DNA from: Saccharopolyspora kobensis
Lineage (GTDB): Bacteria; Actinomycetota; Actinomycetes; Mycobacteriales; Pseudonocardiaceae
NCBI RefSeq assembly: GCF_900108315.1
Contig: NZ_FNVB01000007.1
Span: 372,001 to 436,000 of the forward strand
Reading direction: 5' to 3'
Length of the DNA: 64,000 nt
Below the pieces are notes generated by a model. The model was not told the origin of the DNA and did no database searches. It saw nothing but the letters and a program-made list of their open reading frames with translations. This document shows, in pieces, positions 16,397-23,695 of the stretch (positions are counted from its first letter, which is position 1; each line of letters begins with the position of its first letter). A program made the translations under genes and the position numbers.

Positions 16397-17776
16397 GTGA
16401 TGGTCGACGAAACCGCGATCGAGCACGACGACGCCGGGCTGCGGCGGAGCCTGAAGAACCGGCACCTCCAGATGATCGCGCTCGGCGGCATCATCGGCGC
16501 CAGCCTGTTCATCGGCAGCGGCGCGGTGATCTCCACGGTCGGGCCCGCGGCGGTGCTGTCCTACGCGCTCGGCGGGCTGCTCGTCGTGCTCGTGATGCGG
16601 ATGCTCGGCGAGATGGCCACCGCCGCGCCGACACTCGGGTCCTTCATGGAGTACGCCCGCACCTCGCTCGGCGACTGGGCGGGATTCACCATCGGCTGGC
16701 TGTACTGGTACTACTGGGTCGGCGTGGTGGCCTTCGAGGCCGTCGTCGGCGCGGAGCTGCTCAACCCGCTGGTGCCGGTGGTGCCGCAGTGGGTGCTGTC
16801 GCTGGTGCTGATGTTCGCGCTCACCGCGACCAACCTGGTCTCCGTCCGCTCCTTCGGCGAGACGGAGTTCTGGCTGGCCTCCATCAAGGTCATCACCATC
16901 GTGATCTTCCTGCTGTGCGGCGCGGTGTTCGTGCTCGGGCTGTGGCCGGGAGCGGAGTTCTCGGTCGGCAACATCGCGCGCGACGGGTTCGTCGCCAACG
17001 GCTGGTTCGCGGTGCTGCACGGCGTGGTGATCGTGATCTTCTCCTACTTCGGCACCGAGATCGTCACCATCGTCTCGGCCGAGTCCGACGAGCCCGAGCG
17101 CTCGGTGGCCAAGGCGACCAAGGCCGTGGTGTGGCGGGTGCTGCTGTTCTACGTCGGCTCGGTGGCGCTGCTGGTGATGATCACCCCGTGGCAGCAGATC
17201 CCGGTCGAGAGCAGCCCGTACGCCGCGGCGTTCTCCCGCTTCGGCCTGCCCGGCGCGGAGGTCGTGGTGAACGTGGTGGTGTTCACCGCCGTGATCTCGG
17301 TGCTGAACTCGGGCCTCTACACCGCCTCCCGGATGCTCTTCGCCCTGCAGCGGCGGCGTTTCGCCCCGGCCTGGGTGCGCGACGTCAACCGGCGCGGAGT
17401 GCCGTGGAAGGCGATCCTGCTGTCCACTCTGGTCGGCTACGTCGCGGTCGCGGCCAGCTACGTCTCGCCGGACACCATCTTCTACTTCATCATCAACTCC
17501 GCCGGCGCGGTCGCGCTGTTCATCTACGCGATCATCGCCGCCTCGCAGCTGCGGATGCGGCGGCGGCTGGAGCAGCGGGCGCCGGAGCGGCTGAAGCTGC
17601 GGATGTGGTTCTTCCCCTACTTGACGTGGGCCACGCTGGTGGTGATCGCGGCTGTGATCGTCACCATGGGAGCCATCGGGGAGGTCCGCTCGCAGCTCAC
17701 CCTCAGCCTGGTCAGCCTGGTGGGCATCCTGCTGGTCTACGTGCTGTTCGTGCGGCCGCGGCGCCGCTCGGCGTGA
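16397..17776 (+). CDS. Amino-acid permease (APC superfamily, GabP/AAT-like)
   Basis: 459 aa with twelve hydrophobic helices. The N-terminal signature LKNRHLQMIALGGIIGASLF followed by IGSGAVISTVGPAAVLSYAL is characteristic of the bacterial amino-acid transporter (AAT) group that includes GabP and AnsP. Charged loop ESDEPERSVAKATKAVVWRV and NSGLYTASRMLFALQRRR are also family features. It imports an amino acid or GABA with protons; specificity cannot be set. GTG 16397 and ATG 16400 are adjacent alternative starts. It diverges from the CAP gene across a 200-bp spacer with no obvious operator. Confidence 0.88.
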   Translation: MMVDETAIEHDDAGLRRSLKNRHLQMIALGGIIGASLFIGSGAVISTVGPAAVLSYALGGLLVVLVMRMLGEMATAAPTLGSFMEYARTSLGDWAGFTIGWLYWYYWVGVVAFEAVVGAELLNPLVPVVPQWVLSLVLMFALTATNLVSVRSFGETEFWLASIKVITIVIFLLCGAVFVLGLWPGAEFSVGNIARDGFVANGWFAVLHGVVIVIFSYFGTEIVTIVSAESDEPERSVAKATKAVVWRVLLFYVGSVALLVMITPWQQIPVESSPYAAAFSRFGLPGAEVVVNVVVFTAVISVLNSGLYTASRMLFALQRRRFAPAWVRDVNRRGVPWKAILLSTLVGYVAVAASYVSPDTIFYFIINSAGAVALFIYAIIAASQLRMRRRLEQRAPERLKLRMWFFPYLTWATLVVIAAVIVTMGAIGEVRSQLTLSLVSLVGILLVYVLFVRPRRRSA

Positions 17777-17884
17777 TGTCGCAATGGTCACGCCGCGGGT
17801 TAACCTCGACGTCAAGTCGGGACCGGTATTCTGCGGTTTCCGGTGCAGATCGCACTGGAAACCCGAGCTCTATGGAGGACCCCG

Positions 17885-18496
17885 GTGACGACGCCGGCTA
17901 CCGAGGACACACGCGAGGCCAAGCCCGTCGAACGTCGCGTACTCGTGGCCGAGGACGAGGCGTTGATCAGGCTCGACCTGGTGGAGATGCTCCGGGAGGA
18001 GGGCTATCAGGTCGTCGGTGAGGCCGGGGACGGGCAGGAAGCCGTTCGCCTCGCCGAGGAGCTGCGCCCCGATCTGGTGATCCTGGACGTGAAGATGCCG
18101 AAGATGGACGGCATCGAGGCGGCCTCGAACATCGCGGGTGAGCGGATCGCGCCGGTGGTCATCCTGACCGCCTTCAGCCAGCGCGACCTGGTGGAGCGGG
18201 CGCGCGACGCGGGGGCGATGGCCTACCTGGTCAAGCCGTTCGCCAAGCGCGACCTGGTGCCGGCCATCGAGCTGGCGGTGTCCCGGTTCACCGAGGTGCA
18301 GGCGCTGGAGTCCGAGGTCGCCGACCTGACCGAGCGGCTCGAAGCGCGCAAGACCATCGAGCGCGCCAAGGGCCTGCTGATGAGCAAGCACAGCCTCTCC
18401 GAGCCCGAGTCGTTCCGCTGGCTGCAGCGCACGGCCATGGACCGCCGCACCACCATGAAGGCGGTCGCCGAGGCGGTGCTGGAGAACCTCTCCTGA
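17885..18496 (+). CDS. pdtaR: ANTAR-domain response regulator, PdtaR (Rv1626) orthologue
   Basis: 203 aa. An N-terminal receiver domain (VLVAEDEALIRLDLVEMLRE; phosphoacceptor Asp in LVILDVKMPKMDG; Lys in LVKPF) is joined by a coiled coil to a C-terminal ANTAR RNA-binding domain (ERAKGLLMSKHSLSEPESFR, then LQRTAMDRRTTMKAVAEAVL). In mycobacteria PdtaR acts by antitermination at transcript hairpins. GTG 17885 follows GGAGGA. Its place two genes before polA matches the mycobacterial order, supporting orthology. The partner histidine kinase (PdtaS) is not in the window. Confidence 0.92.
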   Translation: MTTPATEDTREAKPVERRVLVAEDEALIRLDLVEMLREEGYQVVGEAGDGQEAVRLAEELRPDLVILDVKMPKMDGIEAASNIAGERIAPVVILTAFSQRDLVERARDAGAMAYLVKPFAKRDLVPAIELAVSRFTEVQALESEVADLTERLEARKTIERAKGLLMSKHSLSEPESFRWLQRTAMDRRTTMKAVAEAVLENLS

Positions 18497-18549
18497 ATTC
18501 CAGGCCCGTTCCGCCTGGCGGCGGGATTCCGTTCTGGCGGACGTGAACC

Positions 18550-18581
18550 GGAGCCCGTGAGCGGCAGCGCCCACGGGCTCC
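18550..18581. terminator. Bidirectional terminator between pdtaR and the thioesterase gene
   Basis: Perfect 10-bp stem GGAGCCCGTG / CACGGGCTCC with an inner GCG/CGC pairing, located between the convergent stops at 18496 and 18588. Confidence 0.65.
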
Positions 18582-18587
18582 GTCGCG

Positions 18588-19037
18588 TCACCGGCCCGGG
18601 GGCTGGTCGCGGAGCACGCAGGTCAGGCGCGCGGTGCAGGTCCGGCGGTCCTGCTCGTCGGTGATCACGATCTCGTAGGTCGCCGTGGAGCGGCCCCGGT
18701 GCACCGGCGTCGCGACCCCGGTGACCTTGCCCGCGGTGGCCGCGCGGTGGTGGGTGCACGACAGCTCCAGGCCGACCGCGATGCGGCCCTCGCCGGCGTT
18801 GAGCGCGGCGGCGATGGAGCCCAGCGTCTCGGCCAGCGCCGCGTTCGCGCCGCCGTGCAGCAGGCCGTAGGGCTGGCGGTTGCCCGCGACCGGCATGGTG
18901 GCGACCACACGATCGGGTGTCAGCGTCGCGTACTCGATGCCCAGCTTGTCGGCCAGCTGCTCCCGGGCGCCCGACAACATCTCGATCGACAGGCCGTTCT
19001 CGCTGGTCATCGCCTCACCACTGGTCATATCCGCCAC
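18588..19037 (-). CDS. PaaI-type hotdog-fold thioesterase
   Basis: 149 aa. The hotdog active-site helix region GLLHGGANAALAETLGSIAA with the Asn/Gly-rich HGG motif is typical of the PaaI/YdiI family of acyl-CoA thioesterases. The central strands AVGLELSCTHHRAATAGKV and CTARLTCVL complete the fold. It would hydrolyse an aryl- or acyl-CoA in the cytoplasm; a role in menaquinone synthesis (DHNA-CoA hydrolase) is possible but unproven. Several ATG codons lie close together at the start (19037, 19029, 19010). It lies between pdtaR and polA, transcribed against both. Confidence 0.85.
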   Translation of the reverse strand: MADMTSGEAMTSENGLSIEMLSGAREQLADKLGIEYATLTPDRVVATMPVAGNRQPYGLLHGGANAALAETLGSIAAALNAGEGRIAVGLELSCTHHRAATAGKVTGVATPVHRGRSTATYEIVITDEQDRRTCTARLTCVLRDQPPGR

Positions 19038-19099
19038 CTCTGGTGCCTCCCGTCGCCTCCGGTCACGCGCTGTCGGGGCTTGAGCCTAGACTCGCCGCC

Positions 19100-21793
19100 G
19101 TGACGCATTCCGAGGACCGACGCCTGCTGCTCATCGACGGCCACTCGATGGCCTACCGCGCTTTCTACGCCCTGCCGAAGGAGAACTTCCAGACCGGCAC
19201 CGGGCAGCACACCAACGCGGTCTACGGCTTCACCTCGATGCTGATCAACCTGCTGCGCGACGAGCAGCCCACGCACCTGGCGGTGGCCTTCGACATCTCG
19301 CGCAAGACCTTCCGCTCCGAGGCCTTCGCCGACTACAAGGCCAACCGCAGCAGCTCGCCCGACGAGTTCCGCGGCCAGGTCAGCCTGATCCAGGACGTCC
19401 TCGGCGCGCTGAACATCCCGGTGCTGAGCAAGGACAACTACGAGGCCGACGACGTCATCGCGACGCTGACCACCCAGGCCACCGGCGACGGCTTCAAGGT
19501 CGCGATCTGCACCGGCGACCGCGACGCGCTGCAGCTGGTCACCGACGACGTCACCGTGCTCTACCCGACCAAGGGCGTCTCCGAGCTGACCCGCTTCACC
19601 CCGCAGGCGGTGGAGGACAAGTACGGCCTGAGCCCGCAGCAGTACCCGGACTTCGCCGCGCTGCGCGGCGACCCGTCGGACAACCTGCCGAAGATCCCCG
19701 GCGTGGGGGAGAAGACGGTCACCAAGTGGATCCAGCAGTTCGGTTCGCTGGCCGAGCTGGTGGACCGGGCCGACGAGGTCAAGGGCAAGGCGGGCCAGGC
19801 GCTGCGCGACCACCTGTCGTCGGTGCTGCTCAACCGGCAGCTGACCGAGCTGGTGCGCGATGTGGAGCTGGAGATGGGCCCGTCGGAACTCGCGGTGCGC
19901 GCCTGGGACCGCGACGCCGTGCACCAGCTGTTCGACGACCTGGAGTTCCGCGTGCTGCGGGACCGGCTGTTCGCGACGCTCTCCAGCGCCGAACCGGAGG
20001 TCGAGGAGGGCTTCGACATCTCCGGCGGTGTCGTGCAGCCCGGCCAGCTGCCCGCCTGGCTGGCCGAGCACGCCCGCAACGGCGACCGCGTCGGCCTGGC
20101 GTTCACCGGGCAGTGGGCGCGGGGCCGCGGTGACCTGACCGGTCTGGCGCTGGCCACCGCGACGGGCGCGGCCGCGTTCGTCGACGTCAGCGCCCTGACC
20201 ACCGAGGACGAGCAGGCGCTGGCGGCGTGGCTGGCCGACCCGGCGACCACCAAGGCCGCGCACGACGTCAAGGGCCCGCTGCACGCCATCCGCGACCGGG
20301 GCTGGCAGCTGGCCGGGCTGACCAGCGACACCGCGCTCGCCGCCTACCTGGTGCGGCCGGGGCAGCGCTCCTTCGAGCTGCCCGACCTGGTGGTCCGCTA
20401 CCTGCAGCGGGAGCTGCGCGCCGAGACCGGCGAGGAGGACGGCCAGCTGTCGCTGCTGGAGGACGAGTCGGAGACCAGGGAGAAGGCGGCATCGGCCGAG
20501 CTGGTCAGGGCGCGCGCGGTGGCCGAGCTGGCCGACGCGCTCGACACCGAGCTGGACCGCATCGACAGCCGCGGCCTGCTCACCGACCTGGAGCTGCCGC
20601 TGCTGGTGGTGCTCAGCGAGCTGGAGGGCGCGGGCATCGCCGTCGACGCCGACCAGCTCGCCGAGCTGGGGGCGCGCTTCGCCGCGCGCGTCAAGCAGGC
20701 CGCGCAGGACGCCTACGGCGTGATCGGCAAGGAGATCAACCTCGGGTCGCCGAAGCAGCTGCAGGTGGTGCTCTTCGACGAGCTGGACATGCCGAAGACC
20801 AAGCGCACCAAGACCGGCTACACCACCGATGCCGAGGCCCTGCAGACGCTGTTCGAGAAGACCGAGCACCCGTTCCTGCAGCACCTGCTGGAGCACCGCG
20901 ACGCCACCCGGCTGAAGACCACTGTGGACGGATTGGCGAAGTCCATTTCGGACGACGGCCGGATCCACACCACGCTGAACCAGACCATCGCGGCCACCGG
21001 GCGGCTGTCCTCCACCGAGCCGAACCTGCAGAACATCCCGATCCGCACCGAGGAGGGCCGCCGGATCCGCGAGGTGTTCGTGGTCGGCGGCGGCTACGCG
21101 GAGCTGATGACCGCCGACTACAGCCAGATCGAGATGCGCATCATGGCGCACCTGTCCGGCGACGAGGGTCTCATCGAGGCGTTCAACACCGGTGAGGACC
21201 TGCACAACTACGTGGCCTCGCGGGCGTTCGGGGTGCCGATCGAGGAGGTCGACCAGGAGCTGCGCCGCCGGGTCAAGGCGATGTCCTACGGCCTGGCCTA
21301 CGGGCTGTCGGCCTACGGGCTGGCGCAGCAGCTGCGCATCTCGGCGGAGGAGGCGAAGGCGCAGATGGACGCCTACTTCGCCCGCTTCGGCCGGGTCCGC
21401 GACTACCTGCGGGAGGTCGTCGACCAGGCCCGCAAGGACGGCTACACCTCGACGATCCTCGGCCGCCGCCGCTACCTGCCGGACCTGACCAGCGACAACC
21501 GGCAGCGCCGCGAGATGGCCGAGCGGATGGCGCTCAACGCGCCGATCCAGGGCAGCGCGGCCGACATCATCAAGGTCGCGATGCTGGGCGTGCACCGAGC
21601 GTTGCGGGACAACGACATGCGGTCGCGGATGCTGCTGCAGGTGCACGACGAACTGATCGTCGAGGTCGCCGACGGCGAGCAGGCCGAGGTGGAGAAGCTG
21701 CTGCGCGAGCAGATGGGTTCGGCCTACGAGCTCTCGGTCCCGCTGGAGGTCTCGGTCGGCTCGGGCCGGTCCTGGGACTCCGCCGCCCACTGA
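19100..21793 (+). CDS. polA: DNA polymerase I
   Basis: 897 aa. The N-terminal 5'-3' exonuclease (LLIDGHSMAYRAFYALP, NYEADDVIATL, GDPSDNLPKIPGVGEKT) spans about residues 1-290. The middle 3'-5' exonuclease-like domain lacks the catalytic DxE of motif I (VGLAFTGQW there) though AAHDVKGPLHAI survives, so proofreading is probably absent as in mycobacterial Pol I. The polymerase domain (about 490-897) has intact motif A TADYSQIEMR, motif B RRVKAMSYGLAYGLS and motif C LQVHDELIVEV. GTG 19100 gives the usual N-terminus; the upstream open frame is not conserved in character. Repair and Okazaki processing enzyme. Confidence 0.97.
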   Translation: MTHSEDRRLLLIDGHSMAYRAFYALPKENFQTGTGQHTNAVYGFTSMLINLLRDEQPTHLAVAFDISRKTFRSEAFADYKANRSSSPDEFRGQVSLIQDVLGALNIPVLSKDNYEADDVIATLTTQATGDGFKVAICTGDRDALQLVTDDVTVLYPTKGVSELTRFTPQAVEDKYGLSPQQYPDFAALRGDPSDNLPKIPGVGEKTVTKWIQQFGSLAELVDRADEVKGKAGQALRDHLSSVLLNRQLTELVRDVELEMGPSELAVRAWDRDAVHQLFDDLEFRVLRDRLFATLSSAEPEVEEGFDISGGVVQPGQLPAWLAEHARNGDRVGLAFTGQWARGRGDLTGLALATATGAAAFVDVSALTTEDEQALAAWLADPATTKAAHDVKGPLHAIRDRGWQLAGLTSDTALAAYLVRPGQRSFELPDLVVRYLQRELRAETGEEDGQLSLLEDESETREKAASAELVRARAVAELADALDTELDRIDSRGLLTDLELPLLVVLSELEGAGIAVDADQLAELGARFAARVKQAAQDAYGVIGKEINLGSPKQLQVVLFDELDMPKTKRTKTGYTTDAEALQTLFEKTEHPFLQHLLEHRDATRLKTTVDGLAKSISDDGRIHTTLNQTIAATGRLSSTEPNLQNIPIRTEEGRRIREVFVVGGGYAELMTADYSQIEMRIMAHLSGDEGLIEAFNTGEDLHNYVASRAFGVPIEEVDQELRRRVKAMSYGLAYGLSAYGLAQQLRISAEEAKAQMDAYFARFGRVRDYLREVVDQARKDGYTSTILGRRRYLPDLTSDNRQRREMAERMALNAPIQGSAADIIKVAMLGVHRALRDNDMRSRMLLQVHDELIVEVADGEQAEVEKLLREQMGSAYELSVPLEVSVGSGRSWDSAAH

Positions 21794-21823
21794 GGACTCC
21801 CGCGATTTCTCCAGGCTCGTTCT

Positions 21824-21950
21824 GCGTAGCGGTGCGGGTAGCGGAACCTCAGAGGCCGCCTGGACTCCGGGAGCCCGTTCTCATGTATGACCCATACACA
21901 GCGAACGGGCTGTCCTCGCCAGGCGACCTCTGAGAACCCGCGGCGGTGCA
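21824..21950 (+). repeat. Dispersed hairpin repeat, copy 1 (complete)
   Basis: Left flank GCGGAACC, left arm CTCAGAGGCCGCCTGG (21848-21863), right arm CCAGGCGACCTCTGAG (21919-21934; one mismatch), right flank GAACCCGCGGCGGTGC. Inside are two further perfect stems, AGCCCGTTC/GAACGGGCT (21872-21880, 21903-21911) and TGTATG/CATACA, so the element can fold into one long nested hairpin. Related copies are at 35023-35137, 45956-46027 and 52101-52173, with a fragment at 36974-36992. Confidence 0.75.
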
Positions 21951-22044
21951 AGTTGCTTGGGTGGGTTATGCGCCTGCGGCGCATGCGACACCTCTGGGAT
22001 CGGTGCCGGTCGCAGGTCGCGGCTGCGGTCCCGAGCAGGATGAT

Positions 22045-22088
22045 GCGATTTCAATGGAAATTGGACGTCCGATTTCCATTGAAATCGC
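22045..22088. repeat. 44-bp AT-rich palindrome, copy 1
   Basis: Starts GCGATTTCAATGGAAAT and ends ATTTCCATTGAAATCGC around the centre TGGACGTCCG; 21 of 22 base pairs match. It is AT-rich in a very GC-rich setting. A second 44-bp copy with the same architecture and a near-identical centre is at 44840-44883. Confidence 0.8.
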
Positions 22089-22300
22089 AGGGTTCCGGGG
22101 TGGTGGGGCAGGTTGCGGGTCAGTCACGAAGTGGGTGTCGCCCGGGTGCCGAGCCCGGCGGGTCGCCTTGAATGGCGGACATCACCGTCGGCGCACCCGC
22201 CGTTTCCCGCGTCCGATCGGTGCGGATAGCCTGCCGTACGCGTGACCGGGCGCGGCGGGGGCACCTAGGAGCCGCTTCCACGCCGACCTCTAGGAGGAGC

Positions 22301-22696
22301 ATGATCAACATCGACAGAGTGGACCACCTGGTCCTCACCGTCGCCGATGTCGATCGGGCAGTGCAGTTCTACGAGCAGATCCTCGGCATGACGCCGGTGA
22401 CGTTCCCCGGCGAGCGGCGGGCGGTGAGCTTCGCCGGGCAGACCATCAAGCTGCACGCGGCCAGCGAGCTGGTCGAGCCGACCGCGACGCACCCGGTGCC
22501 CGGTTCGGCGAACCTGTGCTTCGTGACCACCAACGCGCTCAGCGAGGTCCAGGAGCACCTGCGCGCCAACGACGTGCGCATCGAGGAGGGCCCGGTCAGC
22601 CGCATCGGCTCGGCGGGCCCGATCACCTCGCTGTACCTGCGCGATCCGGACGGCAACCTGCTCGAGATCGCCCGCTACGACGAGCCCGAGGAGTAG
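22301..22696 (+). CDS. VOC-family (glyoxalase/bleomycin-resistance fold) protein
   Basis: 131 aa. The first module DRVDHLVLTVADVDRAVQFY and the second ending YLRDPDGNLLEIARYDEP show the beta-alpha-beta-beta-beta pairs of the vicinal oxygen chelate fold. The metal-type residues His (VDHLV) and Glu (LLEIA) are present. It may be a dioxygenase, isomerase or binding protein; no substrate can be named. AGGAGG directly before ATG 22301 fixes the start. It is followed 42 bp later by the MerR regulator gene, which has its own operator, so co-regulation is not certain. Confidence 0.88.
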   Translation: MINIDRVDHLVLTVADVDRAVQFYEQILGMTPVTFPGERRAVSFAGQTIKLHAASELVEPTATHPVPGSANLCFVTTNALSEVQEHLRANDVRIEEGPVSRIGSAGPITSLYLRDPDGNLLEIARYDEPEE

Positions 22697-22702
22697 CGGA
22701 GT

Positions 22703-22727
22703 GGACCTTGTCCCCGGGGCAAGGTCC
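22703..22727. promoter_or_regulatory. MerR-type operator upstream of the MerR gene
   Basis: Perfect 8-bp inverted repeat GGACCTTG / CAAGGTCC with a 9-bp spacer, ending 11 bp before the ATG of the MerR gene. Dyads of this ACCTTG...CAAGGT kind are classical MerR autoregulatory sites. The very short distance to ATG suggests a leaderless or nearly leaderless transcript. Confidence 0.75.
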
Positions 22728-22738
22728 AGACTCGTCCC

Positions 22739-23551
22739 ATGCTCAGCATTGGGGAATTCGCGCAGCTGACCGGCCTGAGCGCGAAGGCGCTGCGGATCTA
22801 CGACAAGCAGGGGCTGCTCAAGCCCGCCGAGGTGGATCCGTGGTCGAACTACCGCCGTTACTCGGCGAGCCAGCTCGAATCCGCGATCCAGCTGAAGGCG
22901 CTGCGCGCCGCGGAGATCGGTCTGGCTGAAGCGCAGCGCGCGCTGCGCGGGCGCCAGGGCGCGGCGGCGGTGCTCGCCGAGCACCGCGAGCGGCTGGCGG
23001 CGGAGCGCGCGCGTCAGGACGAGGCGCTGGCGGTGGCGTCGGCGCTGCTGGAGCGCGACCCGCTCAGCTGGGACGTCCAGGAGCGTCAGGTGGAGGCCCA
23101 GCACTGGGTCGGTGTGGTGCTCCCGGTGACCGACGAGCTCACCGATGACCAGGCCGATCTCGCGTTCGGCGCGCTGCACCGAGCGCTCGCGGCAGCGGAG
23201 AACGCGCCGACGGGGCCGTTCTGGTCGTCGATGCGGGCCGGCGCCGGTGAGGACGACGTCGAGCTGCTGTGCTGCTGGCCCGTCGCGCGGGCGGTGGCGC
23301 CGGACTGGTCGGTCCCGGGTGCCTCGGTGGTGCGCGGTGAGATCCGCGCCGGGCGGGAGCTCGTGGTGGGGTGGCGGCACGACGACGGGGTTCCGGTCGT
23401 GGACTCGGCCGTGCACCCCGCGGTCCTCGTGCTGCTTGCCGAGGCGGAGCGGCGCGGCGCGGAAGCAGGCCTGGCCGAGCTGCGCCAGATCGGGCTGCTC
23501 GACGAGACCGGGGACGCCGTCGGCGTGGAGGTCGCGATCCCGCTGATCTGA
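22739..23551 (+). CDS. MerR-family regulator with C-terminal effector domain
   Basis: 270 aa. The N-terminal MerR winged helix (LSIGEFAQLTGLSAKALRIY, DKQGLLKPAEVDPWSNYRRY) leads into a long coiled coil rich in Ala, Arg and Glu, followed by a C-terminal domain of about 160 residues resembling GyrI-like small-molecule-binding domains of BmrR/TipA relatives. There are no metal-binding cysteines at the usual positions, so a drug or metabolite effector is more likely than a metal. The operator at 22703-22727 implies autoregulation. Confidence 0.85.
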   Translation: MLSIGEFAQLTGLSAKALRIYDKQGLLKPAEVDPWSNYRRYSASQLESAIQLKALRAAEIGLAEAQRALRGRQGAAAVLAEHRERLAAERARQDEALAVASALLERDPLSWDVQERQVEAQHWVGVVLPVTDELTDDQADLAFGALHRALAAAENAPTGPFWSSMRAGAGEDDVELLCCWPVARAVAPDWSVPGASVVRGEIRAGRELVVGWRHDDGVPVVDSAVHPAVLVLLAEAERRGAEAGLAELRQIGLLDETGDAVGVEVAIPLI

Positions 23552-23695
23552 CCGGTGAACATCGGATTCGGCATATACCACCGGAGCAGTGGAGCTGCTC
23601 GGCCGAATGGGTGCTGATCGCCCGATCGTGTTCCGGGGCACAGCGATAGCGTTCGGCGGGTCGGAGAACGTGCGCGGCTTGTCGGGAGCTAAGAC

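Larger units (their letters stand above)
21794..22300. other. 507-bp gene-free, repeat-bearing spacer downstream of polA
   Basis: Between polA and the VOC gene lie a copy of the hairpin repeat (21824-21950) and the first 44-bp AT-rich palindrome (22045-22088), then about 200 bp of ordinary GC-rich sequence that must carry the promoter of the VOC gene. No convincing coding sequence is visible. Confidence 0.6.

Noticed and set aside
19025..21790. 921-codon open frame on the strand opposite polA
   Set aside because: It mirrors the polA frame in high-GC DNA; its protein is low-complexity (Arg, Val, Gln-rich) with no family motif.
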